Positions 8,336-16,423 of a stretch of 64,000 nucleotides of DNA are shown here, piece by piece. Where the stretch lies: assembly GCF_025060755.1 (NCBI RefSeq), contig NZ_JANYUY010000007.1:122371-186370 (forward strand), written 5' to 3'. This stretch comes from Paenibacillus doosanensis (GTDB lineage: Bacteria; Bacillota; Bacilli; Paenibacillales; NBRC-103111). Under the pieces are notes generated by a model, which was given only the letters and a program-made list of their open reading frames with translations, ran no database searches and was not told the DNA's origin. Positions within the stretch are counted from its first letter, which is position 1; every line of letters begins with the position of its first letter. The position numbers were made by a program, and so were the translations under genes.

Positions 8336-9229
8336 CTATTGGTTATAGCAGAAAAATTCCAGTAAAAATTGCTGGAACACTTCGGCGACCAGCGGAAGCT
8401 TCTCGCCGGAGCGATGAATCAGCCCGACGCTGCGCGTCACTTGCGGGTCCGTGACCCTTACTTTGGCCGGCTGCAGCTGGCTGATCTCCGTAAGCGCCAT
8501 TTCCGGCAGCAGACTGACTCCCATGCCGGCGGCTACCAGGCCGCGTATCGTATCCGTCTCCTCGCCCTCGAAGCCGATTCGCGGCACGAAGCCGGCCTTC
8601 GCACAGGCCTCCAGCACGATGTTGCGCAGCGAGTATTCTTCGCTGAACATCACGAACGATTCGTCCCTCAGCTGCTCCAGCCGGATGCTTTGATACTCGG
8701 CAAGCACATGCCCTTGGGGCAAAATGGCAAACATCTCCTCCCGAAGCAGCAGCTCGCCGCTGACGTGCTCGTGTTGATCGGGAAAAGGCGATATAAACGC
8801 CAAATCGATCTCGCCGTTTTTGACGTCTCTGATCAAGCTGTTATAAGTGCCTTGGCGCAGCCGGAATTTGACGTTAGGATGTTTCTCGCGAAAATGCGCC
8901 ACCACCGTAGGCAGCAAATAAATGCCCAGGCTGTGCGGGAAGCCGATGCGAATTTCACCCGCTTCCGGATCAAGAAATTCGCGCACTTCAATAACCGCCC
9001 TCTCCAGCTCCGTTAACACCGCTTCCGCACGGTGCAGGAACAGCTTGCCGACCGGAGTCAACTGCAAATTGCGCCCCTTTTGCACAAACAAGGATACGCC
9101 GAGCTCCTCCTCCAATTGATGTATTTGACGACTTACTGCCGATTGAGCGACATGAAGCTCCTCGGCCGCTTGAGTCACATGTTGTTTGCGAGCTACCTTC
9201 ACAAAATATTGCAGCTGTCTAAGTTCCAC
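8336..9229 (-). CDS. LysR-family transcriptional regulator
   Basis: 298 residues from GTG 9229, preceded by GGAAGGAG at 8 nt; the open frame extends further but without an SD. N-terminal winged HTH (ELRQLQYFVKVARKQHVTQAAEELHVAQSAVSRQI) and a C-terminal periplasmic-binding-like effector domain. It is divergent from tpx with a 103-bp gap that holds a LysR-type dyad, so it most likely controls tpx, its own gene, or both. Effector unknown; a redox signal would fit. Confidence 0.9.
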   Translation of the reverse strand: MELRQLQYFVKVARKQHVTQAAEELHVAQSAVSRQIHQLEEELGVSLFVQKGRNLQLTPVGKLFLHRAEAVLTELERAVIEVREFLDPEAGEIRIGFPHSLGIYLLPTVVAHFREKHPNVKFRLRQGTYNSLIRDVKNGEIDLAFISPFPDQHEHVSGELLLREEMFAILPQGHVLAEYQSIRLEQLRDESFVMFSEEYSLRNIVLEACAKAGFVPRIGFEGEETDTIRGLVAAGMGVSLLPEMALTEISQLQPAKVRVTDPQVTRSVGLIHRSGEKLPLVAEVFQQFLLEFFCYNQ

Positions 9230-9282
9230 AGCGGTTCTCCTTCCGATTGGACAAGTTCCTTTTAAAAAGCTTATAATAATTG

Positions 9283-9297
9283 TTGGTGAAATACCAA
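9283..9297. promoter_or_regulatory. LysR-type operator between lysR and tpx
   Basis: TTGGT-GAAAT-ACCAA dyad; its core T-N11-A (9284-9296) is the classic LysR-box form. A TATAAT at 9272-9277 just upstream could be the tpx -10 element, which would place the box over the transcription start. Confidence 0.55.
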
Positions 9298-9332
9298 TCA
9301 TTCTCATTGAAATTTAAGGAGGCCCATTTACA

Positions 9333-9851
9333 ATGGCACAAGAACGTACGGGAGTAGCAACTTTTAAGAACAATCCGATCACTCTGGTGGGACCGGAAGT
9401 CAAAGTTGGAGATAAAGCCCCTGACTTTACTGTGAACAAAAACTTGCTTGAGCAAGCGTCACTGGCCGACTATGCCGGCAAAATTAAATTGATCAGCGTG
9501 GTACCTTCCCTCGATACCGGCGTATGCGACGCTCAAACTCGCCGTTTCAACGAAGAAGCAGCCAAATTGGGCGACAACGTAGTTGTTCTGACCATCAGCG
9601 TTGACCTTCCGTTCGCTCAATCCCGCTGGTGCGGAGCGGCAGGCATCGACAAAGTCGTTACGCTGTCCGACTACAAAAGCAAATCGTTCGGCCAAGCTTA
9701 CGGCGTGCTGATCCAAGAACTTCAATTGCTGATGAGATCCATCTTCGTTATCGATGCTAACGATACTGTACAATATGTGCAATATCTCGGCGAAATGACT
9801 GAACATCCGAACTACGAAGCAGCTGTGGAAGCCGTTAAAAAATTAGTTTAA
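9333..9851 (+). CDS. tpx: Thiol peroxidase Tpx
   Basis: 172 residues. Atypical 2-Cys peroxiredoxin: peroxidatic Cys65 in SLDTGVCDAQTRRF and resolving Cys100 in SRWCGAAG, the canonical Tpx spacing. It reduces H2O2 and alkyl peroxides with electrons from thioredoxin in the cytosol. AAGGAGG lies 11 nt before the ATG. It is monocistronic, with a terminator directly downstream and a divergent LysR gene upstream. Confidence 0.96.
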   Translation: MAQERTGVATFKNNPITLVGPEVKVGDKAPDFTVNKNLLEQASLADYAGKIKLISVVPSLDTGVCDAQTRRFNEEAAKLGDNVVVLTISVDLPFAQSRWCGAAGIDKVVTLSDYKSKSFGQAYGVLIQELQLLMRSIFVIDANDTVQYVQYLGEMTEHPNYEAAVEAVKKLV

Positions 9852-9874
9852 TTTTCCCAATTACATTCATAAAC

Positions 9875-9926
9875 ATTCCCCTGCCATGTCAGCGCCGAAG
9901 CGGCATCGGCGGGGGAATTTGTTTTT
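9875..9926 (+). terminator. tpx terminator
   Basis: ATTCCCC-GCC ... GGC-GGGGGAAT stem with an inner GCCGAAGCGGC hairpin, then TTTGTTTTT. Confidence 0.75.
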
Positions 9927-10051
9927 GGTGCCGGGAATGACGCTTTAGCCGTTTTCTGAAAATCTCCGAAGGGGCTTACCACCTGCCGTAACGAACTGAT
10001 CATGGAAAATTCCCGATCGGCCCCGTTGCTTAAAAAAACACACACGCAGCG

Positions 10052-10090
10052 AAAAACAGCGGGAGAAGCCAAGCTTCTCCCGCTGTTTTT
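10052..10090. terminator. Bidirectional terminator
   Basis: AAAAACAGCGGGAGAAGC and its exact complement around a 3-nt loop, flanked by A and T runs. It serves the convergent minus-strand gene at 10186. The rest of 9927-10185 shows nothing else. Confidence 0.85.
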
Positions 10091-10185
10091 GGCCGTTACC
10101 CGTTGTAACGAGGGGTTTGGCAACCTCCGCCAAAGCAGTCGCTTTTCTTGCCATGATAAACGTCTAACGATGATCCGTTATTCGC

Positions 10186-10575
10186 TTAAGATAGATCTTT
10201 ATAAGCACTCAATCGTTTATCCAGCTGCTTGTATATTTCAAGGATCGTGCGGTAATTGGAACCGAGATCGCCCAAAGAGCCTCTGGATGCGGAATAAACG
10301 TCGATAGCTGTTTTTAGCGGGTTAATCGAAAACAAAGTTAGCGTGATATCTTGAGTGCGGCCTGTAATTGTTTTTTTCTCGACCACGATTTCTCCCACAT
10401 TTCTTACTTCATGAAGCAGCTTGTACCCATTCATTTTCTTGAACATGTTGGTTACTTCTTCCCAAACCTGATCCATCGACATTTTATAATATCGGGTTTT
10501 CAACGCCGGATCTTTTGCTTTCTCACCAGTGGTTTCATGGCTGCGAACAAGGCCGATTAAGGTGCGCTTTAACAA
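10186..10575 (-). CDS. DUF1499-like cytosolic protein
   Basis: 129 residues from a UUG start with GAGGAGGG 6 nt upstream. No signal peptide or membrane segment. The C-terminal YSASRGSLGDLGSNYRTI resembles the conserved SRxGxSDLGxNRxRI stretch of DUF1499 proteins, and the fold appears alpha/beta (VVEKKTITGRTQDITLTLF). Function unknown. It is a single gene between terminators and the PfkB gene. Assignment to DUF1499 is from memory of the motif and moderate in strength. Confidence 0.7.
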   Translation of the reverse strand: MLKRTLIGLVRSHETTGEKAKDPALKTRYYKMSMDQVWEEVTNMFKKMNGYKLLHEVRNVGEIVVEKKTITGRTQDITLTLFSINPLKTAIDVYSASRGSLGDLGSNYRTILEIYKQLDKRLSAYKDLS

Positions 10576-10706
10576 AGCTTTCCCTCCTCAATGAAGTACA
10601 ATACAAAATCCGGTTTACACTATCTTTAATCATAACATTGTTTGCCTAATTGAGAAAGTGTTATTTCACATTTTTGACATCTTTATGATATGTATATGAA
10701 GAAATG

Positions 10707-11639
10707 TTACAGCCGTATTACAGATATTTCCTGAGCCAATCGTTTTACATCTTCCACTCGGACAAAGCCGGCTTCAAAGGTCAGCGCATCGGCCGCACCG
10801 GCGGCCGCCGCCTGGACAAGAGCACGCTCCATAGAAGCTCCGGAAGCCAATTGCACGGCCAAAGCGCCGACGAACGAATCCCCGCATCCAACCGTGTTGA
10901 CGGCCCTTATACGGGGCGCCGGCACTTTGTAAAGCGTCCCGTTATGAGCGGCAATACAGCCTTGCGCCCCCAATGAAACGACGGCGCAGGCAATCCCTTG
11001 AGCGAGCAGCCGGGCGAGCAGAGGGTACAGCTCCACCTCCCGTTCCAGAGGCTTCCCGAGCAGCCGGGCGACTTCGTGTTCATTGGGCTTGATCAGAAAC
11101 GGCTTCGCGGCGATCCCTTGAACGAGACCATCTCCGCTCGTATCCAATATCGTCAAGCAGCCTGCGGCTTGAGCTGCGGCAATGAGCTCGCGGTACACGG
11201 AAGAAGGGATTCCCTCCGGAATGCTCCCGGAAAAGACGGCGACCTTGGATCGGCGGGCTCCCAGTTCTACCTTCCTCTTCAATTCGGACAATTCCTGCGC
11301 GGTGACCGGAGGGCCCGGCTCCAGCAGCTCCGTCGCCTGTCCCGAAGCCTCGTCAATGATCGTCAGGCATAGACGGGATTCGCCTCCTGCGACACGGACG
11401 AAGTCATGCCCTACATCCAAGTCGGATAGCATGTCCGTGATCGCTTCGCCGTTTTTCCCGCCTACAAATCCTGTGGCCAGACTCGGCATGCCGAATTGCC
11501 GGACAACCCGGGCCACGTTGATCCCTTTGCCTCCCGGATGAACCAGCGGCCTGCCTGCGCGGGTCGCCTCGCCAATGGGAAACTTGGGGACGATATACGT
11601 TTTATCGATGGCTGCATTGAGCGTCACCGTCAAAATCAT
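10707..11639 (-). CDS. PfkB-family hexose-phosphate kinase (1-phosphofructokinase type)
   Basis: 310 residues, GGAGGAAG before ATG. Both PfkB signatures are present: PGGKGINVARV (near residues 35-45) and the ATP/catalytic NTVGCGDSFVGAL (near 250-262, with the catalytic Asp). The N-terminus MILTVTLNAAIDKTY is that of FruK/LacC enzymes, which phosphorylate fructose-1-P or tagatose-6-P. No fructose PTS gene is adjacent. It lies 75 bp downstream of the ROK repressor gene on the same strand, so it may serve the same sugar pathway. FruK versus LacC cannot be decided here. Confidence 0.85.
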   Translation of the reverse strand: MILTVTLNAAIDKTYIVPKFPIGEATRAGRPLVHPGGKGINVARVVRQFGMPSLATGFVGGKNGEAITDMLSDLDVGHDFVRVAGGESRLCLTIIDEASGQATELLEPGPPVTAQELSELKRKVELGARRSKVAVFSGSIPEGIPSSVYRELIAAAQAAGCLTILDTSGDGLVQGIAAKPFLIKPNEHEVARLLGKPLEREVELYPLLARLLAQGIACAVVSLGAQGCIAAHNGTLYKVPAPRIRAVNTVGCGDSFVGALAVQLASGASMERALVQAAAAGAADALTFEAGFVRVEDVKRLAQEISVIRL

Positions 11640-11714
11640 GATCGCTTCCTCCTTAGCGGTCTGCGGATATATAATGGACGTGCTTCTTTCGCCGAGGCCA
11701 AAAGGCTCCGCACT

Positions 11715-12893
11715 CTACTGCAAGCGCATTTTATCGCGGATAACCGCGGAGACGGCTCCAAGAGCGCAGCAGTCTTCCCCCAGGCGGGAATAGGTCACCT
11801 GGACGTTAAACGAGCTTATATAGGAAAATCGCGACGCTAGCGATTCATGGATACTCTCGTTGATCCACGGCGCGTATTGCCCCATGGCATTGCCGATGAC
11901 GATCATTTGCGGATTCAGCGTATGCATCATGTTGCCGATCCCAACCCCCAGGCGCAGCCCCGCCTTGCCGACGGCGGCTATAGCTTCGGGTTCGCCGGCC
12001 TGCAGCAGCTTCAGCAGCACGGCGGTGAAATCGGGCGTATACTCCAAACCGAGCGCACCGGCAATCGCCTTCTCGGACGCGTACATTTCCCAACAACCGA
12101 GATTGCCGCAAGAACAAGGGCGGCCGTTCAGCTCCATCGTCGTATGGCCGACCTCGCCTGCATACCCGTTATAGCCGCGAAACAACTCTCCGTGCAGCAC
12201 GAGCCCGGCTCCGATGCCCGCCCCCACGCTTAAGTACAGCATGTCCGAGCAATCGGCCGCCGCGCCGTATTCCAGCTCGCCCAGAGCGGCCAGATTCGCT
12301 TCATTGTCTATGATGACGGGAAGCCCGAGCTCTCCTTCCAGCGCCTCTTTCCAATCCAGTTTCTTCCACCCGGTCTGCGGCACGAATAAAATGCGGCTCG
12401 AAGGGTATTCCACAAAGCCGTGAATGCCGATGCCTACGCCGACCAGCCCCAGCGGGCTTGCAGGAAGCGCCTGCCGTTCCCGCTTTAATAGCCGTATCAG
12501 CTGCAGCAGCACGCGCTCTGCGTCCGCCGCTTGCTCGTACGGGTATAACGCCTTGCGGACAATACGGCCTCCCCTATCGGTAACGATAAACAGCATATTC
12601 GTCGACCGCAGGTCGACCCCTATAATATGGCCGGCCTCGTGATTCATCTCCAGCATCATCGGCTTGCGGCCGCCGCTGGAAGCTCCGATGCCGGTTTCCA
12701 TAATCCAATGCTCGGCAATTAATTCTTCTACCAGCGCAGACACCGTGGCACGGGTTAGCTTGGTTCGCTTGGCGAGCTCCGCCCTGGAAATCGGGGCATG
12801 AAGCTTAACTAAACCGAGCAGCGTCGATTTGTTAATAGACTTCAATAAGGAGCTGTCGCCGGACATCGTCCCTCGTTTCACTGTATCCACCAT
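11715..12893 (-). CDS. xylR: ROK-family repressor, XylR type
   Basis: 392 residues. N-terminal winged HTH (PISRAELAKRTKLTRATVSALVEEL) followed by the ROK sugar-kinase-like fold with the zinc-binding CSCGNLGCWE motif and the GVGIGIHGFV/GVDLRST phosphate loops. It is divergent from xylB with a TTTGTT-N9-AACAAA operator between them, the standard XylR arrangement in Bacillales. Xylose would be the expected inducer. Start chosen at ATG 12893; an alternative ATG at 12866 has a GAGGG box. Confidence 0.88.
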   Translation of the reverse strand: MVDTVKRGTMSGDSSLLKSINKSTLLGLVKLHAPISRAELAKRTKLTRATVSALVEELIAEHWIMETGIGASSGGRKPMMLEMNHEAGHIIGVDLRSTNMLFIVTDRGGRIVRKALYPYEQAADAERVLLQLIRLLKRERQALPASPLGLVGVGIGIHGFVEYPSSRILFVPQTGWKKLDWKEALEGELGLPVIIDNEANLAALGELEYGAAADCSDMLYLSVGAGIGAGLVLHGELFRGYNGYAGEVGHTTMELNGRPCSCGNLGCWEMYASEKAIAGALGLEYTPDFTAVLLKLLQAGEPEAIAAVGKAGLRLGVGIGNMMHTLNPQMIVIGNAMGQYAPWINESIHESLASRFSYISSFNVQVTYSRLGEDCCALGAVSAVIRDKMRLQ

Positions 12894-12957
12894 CCGTTTT
12901 CTCTACTATGAGGCACATTTATTTTATATAACATCAAGTCAAAAGTCAGCAGGATTT

Positions 12958-12987
12958 TTGAAACTGCTTCCGAATATATTATATCAT
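12958..12987 (+). promoter_or_regulatory. xylB promoter
   Basis: TTGAAA (12958-12963), an 18-bp spacer and TATCAT (12982-12987). The predicted start falls inside the operator just downstream. Confidence 0.65.
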
Positions 12988-12990
12988 GCA

Positions 12991-13011
12991 TTTGTTCATC
13001 AAATAAACAAA
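12991..13011. promoter_or_regulatory. XylR (ROK) operator
   Basis: TTTGTT-N9-AACAAA dyad overlapping the xylB start site, in line with the TTTGTT...AACAAA core of known Bacillus xyl operators. Confidence 0.7.
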
Positions 13012-13041
13012 GTTATCTATTATCGTTTGAGGTGAAAAATA

Positions 13042-14571
13042 ATGAATTATTTTCTGGGGATTGATTTGGGAACTTCCGCCGTCAAATGTATTCTCGTCAG
13101 CGGCCAAGGACAAGTGAAAGCCAGCCACAGCACGGAATATCCGCTGCTGCAGCCGCAGCCGGGATGGGCCGAGCAGCATCCGGAGGACTGGTGGACGGGG
13201 ACCGCGGAATGCATCCGCCGCCTGCTGGAGAAAAGCGGCGTTCAGGGAAGCGAAGTTGCCGGTATCGGCTTGTCCGGGCAAATGCACGGCTCCGTCTTCC
13301 TCGATCGGCAGAGGCGGGTCGTTCGGCCCGCCCTGCTGTGGTGCGACCAGCGCACGGCCGCCGAATGCGAATGGATCGAGGAGACCGTCGGTGCCGAAGA
13401 GCTCGGCCGGCTAACGGGCAACAAGGCGCTGACCGGTTTCACCGCGCCTAAGGTGATTTGGCTGCGCAACCACGAGCCGGAGCATTACGCGCGGACCGCT
13501 CATCTGATGCTGCCGAAGGATTATGTCCGCCTGCAGCTTACGGGCGAGTTCGGCATGGATATGGCCGATGCGAGCGGCACGCTGCTGCTGGATGTGGCGA
13601 ACCGCCGCTGGTCGCCCGAGGTCGCAGAGCGGCTTGGCATTCCGATGGAATGGCTGCCGCCGCTCTACGAGAGCAACGCCGTGGCCGGGCATCTGCTCCC
13701 GGCGGCGGCGGAGCTGACCGGACTGGCGCCGGGCACGCCAGTCGTTGCCGGAGGCGGCGACCAAGCCTGCGGCGCGGTCGGCGTCGGGGTCGTGCAGCAG
13801 GGCATCGCCTCCGTGGCCCTGGGCACTTCCGGTGTCGTCTTCGTTCACGACGACACGTATCAAGCGGACGCGGAGTGCAGACTGCACTCCTTCTGCCACG
13901 GGGTGCCCGGCAAGTGGCACCGGATGGGCGTCATGCTGGCGGCCGGAGGCTCGTTCCAGTGGTGGAGAAACCACTTCGCTCACGAAGAGCTGGAGCTCGC
14001 CCGCAAGGAAGGCCGCGACGCGTACGAGTACCTCACCGAGCTGGCGCAAACCGCTCCTCTAGGCAGCGAAGGGCTGCTGTTCATGCCGTATTTGACCGGC
14101 GAACGCACCCCTCATCCCGATCCGAAGGCGCGCGGTGGTTTCATCGGCCTGAACCTGCGCCATACAAAGGCGCATTTGACGCGGGCCGTGCTCGAAGGGA
14201 TCACCTTCGGACTGCGCGACTCGCTGGAGCTGGTCAAAGCCTCCGGCATCGAGATCAACGAGCTTCGCGTCAATGGAGGCGGAGCGCGCAGCCTATTCTG
14301 GCGGCAAATGATCGCCGACATTTTCGGTTATCCCGTCGTAACCGTCAATTCGACGGACGGCCCTGCCTACGGCGCCGCCGTTATGGCCGCCTCCGGCGTG
14401 CTGGATGAGGACATCAGCGGGCTCTGCAATCGCTGGATTCAGGTAGTCGACCGGGTGGAGCCGAATCCGGAAAGCCGGCGCGAGTACGAGCGCTACTACA
14501 GCATATACCGCTCTTTGTACCCTACCTTGAAGTCGACGCTGCACCAATTAACCGACCTCGCTTCCTCCTAA
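13042..14571 (+). CDS. xylB: Xylulokinase
   Basis: 509 residues, GAGGTG before ATG. FGGY-family kinase: phosphate-1 loop GIDLGTSAVKCIL, substrate-contact GLSGQMHGSV with WCDQRT, catalytic Asp in GGGDQACGAVG, and the adenosine loop NGGGARSLFWRQM. SGQMHG is diagnostic of D-xylulose kinases. It converts xylulose to xylulose-5-phosphate for the pentose phosphate pathway. No xylA (isomerase) or transporter gene lies beside it; a terminator follows directly. Confidence 0.95.
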   Translation: MNYFLGIDLGTSAVKCILVSGQGQVKASHSTEYPLLQPQPGWAEQHPEDWWTGTAECIRRLLEKSGVQGSEVAGIGLSGQMHGSVFLDRQRRVVRPALLWCDQRTAAECEWIEETVGAEELGRLTGNKALTGFTAPKVIWLRNHEPEHYARTAHLMLPKDYVRLQLTGEFGMDMADASGTLLLDVANRRWSPEVAERLGIPMEWLPPLYESNAVAGHLLPAAAELTGLAPGTPVVAGGGDQACGAVGVGVVQQGIASVALGTSGVVFVHDDTYQADAECRLHSFCHGVPGKWHRMGVMLAAGGSFQWWRNHFAHEELELARKEGRDAYEYLTELAQTAPLGSEGLLFMPYLTGERTPHPDPKARGGFIGLNLRHTKAHLTRAVLEGITFGLRDSLELVKASGIEINELRVNGGGARSLFWRQMIADIFGYPVVTVNSTDGPAYGAAVMAASGVLDEDISGLCNRWIQVVDRVEPNPESRREYERYYSIYRSLYPTLKSTLHQLTDLASS

Positions 14572-14589
14572 CCTAATGCCCGTACGAAG

Positions 14590-14634
14590 AGCCCCTGAGA
14601 AGCGAAATCCGCTTCTTTCAGGGGCTTCTTTGTC
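14590..14634 (+). terminator. xylB terminator
   Basis: AGCCCCTGA ... TCAGGGGCT stem with an inner GAAGCG/CGCTTC extension, then TCTTTG. Repeat R1 copy B follows at once. Confidence 0.8.
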
Positions 14635-14638
14635 TAGA

Positions 14639-14877
14639 GAACAAATCCCCCAAAAGCCATCCATGCCGCTACGCGGCACCACAGACAATGGAAATGGGGT
14701 ACCAAGAGTAATTTCCAGGGTAGTGACGTGATGCTCAGAAGCTTATTCCGTCCGCATTCAGCCTAAGCTGGATCGGCGTCTAACCCTTCCTCTGGGATCG
14801 TTCTATGGGTAGACATTCCTTTCGGGGGAGCACCCGGATATCCACAGGATATGGCTGCGCATCATTTCCTAATCAAC
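14639..14877 (+). repeat. Dispersed repeat R1, copy B (full length)
   Basis: About 239 bp, inverted relative to copy A; the two differ at about 15-20 positions. Shared blocks include the GCCGC-TAC-GCGGC hairpin, GGAAATGGGGTACC, GTGACGTGATGCTC, CCAGC-CTAA-GCTGG and GGATATCCACAGG. No open frame is conserved between copies, which argues against a coding element. Confidence 0.9.
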
Positions 14878-14943
14878 AAAAAAAAGCCTGTCAGGAAGAA
14901 TATTCCCAAACAGGCTCTACTGTGCAGTTAACTTCGTTAAATA

Positions 14944-15130
14944 CAAAAAACCCGCAAATGCCGTCCGATTTAGTGTTTCAAACCCGCTCTCGCAGGTGGG
15001 TGTCCGCAGAATCGTTTTTGAAGTCCCTTTTCGAGGGCAGGTCAGCCGCGATTCAATGTAGGTCTCCCAAGAAACAGTCATTGGTTCAAAACAACTTAAA
15101 ACCGAAACGTACATCGCAGGATTTTGTTGT
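14944..15130 (-). ncRNA. ssrS: 6S RNA
   Basis: About 187 nt on the minus strand between a strong promoter and a T run (ending near 14944). The ends pair into a long closing helix (AAATCC-GCGA-TGT with ACG-TTTGC-GGGTTT). The 3' half has the 6S-like block GGACACCCACCTGCGAGAG followed by GGGTTTGAAAC and GGCAT, parallel to E. coli ACATTCACCTTGAAC/GGGTTC/GGCAT. The 5' half has CTTGGGAGACCTAC and a GACCTGCCCTCG/GGG hairpin. 6S RNA binds sigma-A RNA polymerase in stationary phase. Identification rests on size, promoter, structure and remembered motifs; a covariance search would settle it. Confidence 0.75.
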
Positions 15131-15136
15131 ACACTC

Positions 15137-15165
15137 ATTATATGATCTTCTGCGCAGAAAGTAAA
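15137..15165 (-). promoter_or_regulatory. Promoter of 6S RNA
   Basis: On the minus strand TTTACT (15165-15160), a 17-bp spacer, and a perfect TATAAT (15142-15137); start near 15130. Confidence 0.8.
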
Positions 15166-15201
15166 CCTCGCTTTTGCAGAACATCTTCCCACCGAATTCA
15201 A

Positions 15202-16083
15202 TTATTGCTTGCTTGGGTTAGTATTCCCTTCTTCGTCCCGTTGATTCATCCGGTCACGTTCGGAAATGTCTTCCCCGGGGGCTCGTCCTTCTTGCAAGGA
15301 ACGGACATCGTCCTGAGCGGTTTCCTCCGCTTCCGTTTGCTGCTCCTCCGACGCTTCCGCTTCCTTCTCGGCCAGCTCCTGCTGCTTCGCCTGCAAACGG
15401 CCGAAAATCGTATTGAAATGCCAGAACGAAATGACCGCGATAATGCTTCCCATAAAGAAAGGAATCAGAAAAGTAAACTTCGTTAAGCTGAAGTAAATGA
15501 CAACCCCGTTCAGCACAATCATCGAAACGGAACGCACAGGATGTCCGATCGAAATAAGCACGGCATTTTTAATAATTTGCAGCAGCTTCATGTGTAAGTG
15601 GGATAATATGGAAAAGAAATGAAAGAACGAAACGCTGAGCAGCACTGTAAGCGTCAACACCAAATATCTGAGAACGCCTAAGCCGCCCGTTTTTCCATTA
15701 TAGTAATAAAAATTCGCCGCGATAATGATACCGAATACCAAGTAAATCAAACCGCCCAGCATAGCTTGCTTGAAATTTTCCTTATATCCGCGGAAAAACG
15801 TTTTGAACAACGGCACATCCTCTTCACCCGTAAGCCATTTGCGCGCCACGGAGAACATAGCCGCCGTCGACGGGAACAAGGTGAACGGCGAGACGATACC
15901 GCATAGCCACAGCATCGAATAAAACTGGTTCAGCGTATCGTCCACTTGCAGCGACATCAGGCCGAACAGAGCAAGAATGAAAAACGGCAATGCGCATATC
16001 ACCCATAACACATTTATGACGGATAATCGCATAATCCATTCCGAGATGCGGTAAAAGCCCCCCATGATCCCTCTAAATTCCAA
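15202..16083 (-). CDS. YesL-family (DUF624) membrane protein
   Basis: 293 residues from a UUG start with GGAGGG 6 nt upstream. About five hydrophobic helices (15-40, 60-75, 105-130, 140-165, 185-230). They are followed by a 65-residue highly charged, Glu/Gln-rich tail (KQQELAEKEAEASEEQQ) that is probably cytosolic and coiled. YesL proteins are often near carbohydrate-uptake genes in Bacillus and Paenibacillus; here none is adjacent. Function unknown. Confidence 0.8.
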   Translation of the reverse strand: MEFRGIMGGFYRISEWIMRLSVINVLWVICALPFFILALFGLMSLQVDDTLNQFYSMLWLCGIVSPFTLFPSTAAMFSVARKWLTGEEDVPLFKTFFRGYKENFKQAMLGGLIYLVFGIIIAANFYYYNGKTGGLGVLRYLVLTLTVLLSVSFFHFFSILSHLHMKLLQIIKNAVLISIGHPVRSVSMIVLNGVVIYFSLTKFTFLIPFFMGSIIAVISFWHFNTIFGRLQAKQQELAEKEAEASEEQQTEAEETAQDDVRSLQEGRAPGEDISERDRMNQRDEEGNTNPSKQ

Positions 16084-16243
16084 TAAAAACCCTCCTTAAA
16101 CTTCTGCATGCTTGCAAAATTATGCTCTTCCTTCTATTATAGCCTATTTTTAACCAACTAGGTAGGTGTCTATGCGCAATTAGCCTCTAGACATATGTTA
16201 TAGTATCACCCGGAAACGCTACAAGTAAAGGAGGTAAGCAGCC

Positions 16244-16336
16244 ATGTCTTGCGGAGCTAACTTCTGGACTTCCACTGGAACGATCCTCGTTCTGTTCATC
16301 CTGCTCGTCATTGTACTTCAAGGCTGTCTCTATTAA
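16244..16336 (+). CDS. YjcZ-family sporulation peptide
   Basis: 30 residues, with a perfect AAGGAGG 9 nt before ATG. A short Cys/Gly N-terminus (MSCGANFW) precedes one strongly hydrophobic helix (TILVLFILLVIVLQG). This is the form of the small YjcZ/YtzM-type spore-associated peptides that are numerous in Bacillales. It probably sits in a spore membrane or coat layer. It is divergent from the YesL gene and followed by a terminator. Confidence 0.75.
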   Translation: MSCGANFWTSTGTILVLFILLVIVLQGCLY

Positions 16337-16378
16337 TATAGGCCGCGTTCGGCCGTCACATTATTTTCCTGTTCATTA

Positions 16379-16421
16379 AAAAAAGGTGGAGTTCTCCTCG
16401 CGGAAAGCTCCACCTTATTTG
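16379..16421. terminator. Bidirectional terminator
   Basis: AAGGTGGAG ... CTCCACCTT stem with A and T flanks between the convergent YjcZ peptide and cshA. Confidence 0.85.
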
Positions 16422-16423
16422 CA

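Noticed and set aside
13458..14408. 316-codon frame inside xylB
   Set aside because: Arg/Ala-rich +1/+2 frame of a well-supported xylulokinase.
14805..15201. Frames of 119 (+) and 94 (-) codons
   Set aside because: They run across repeat R1 copy B and the 6S RNA; no conserved protein, and the RNA explains the sequence.
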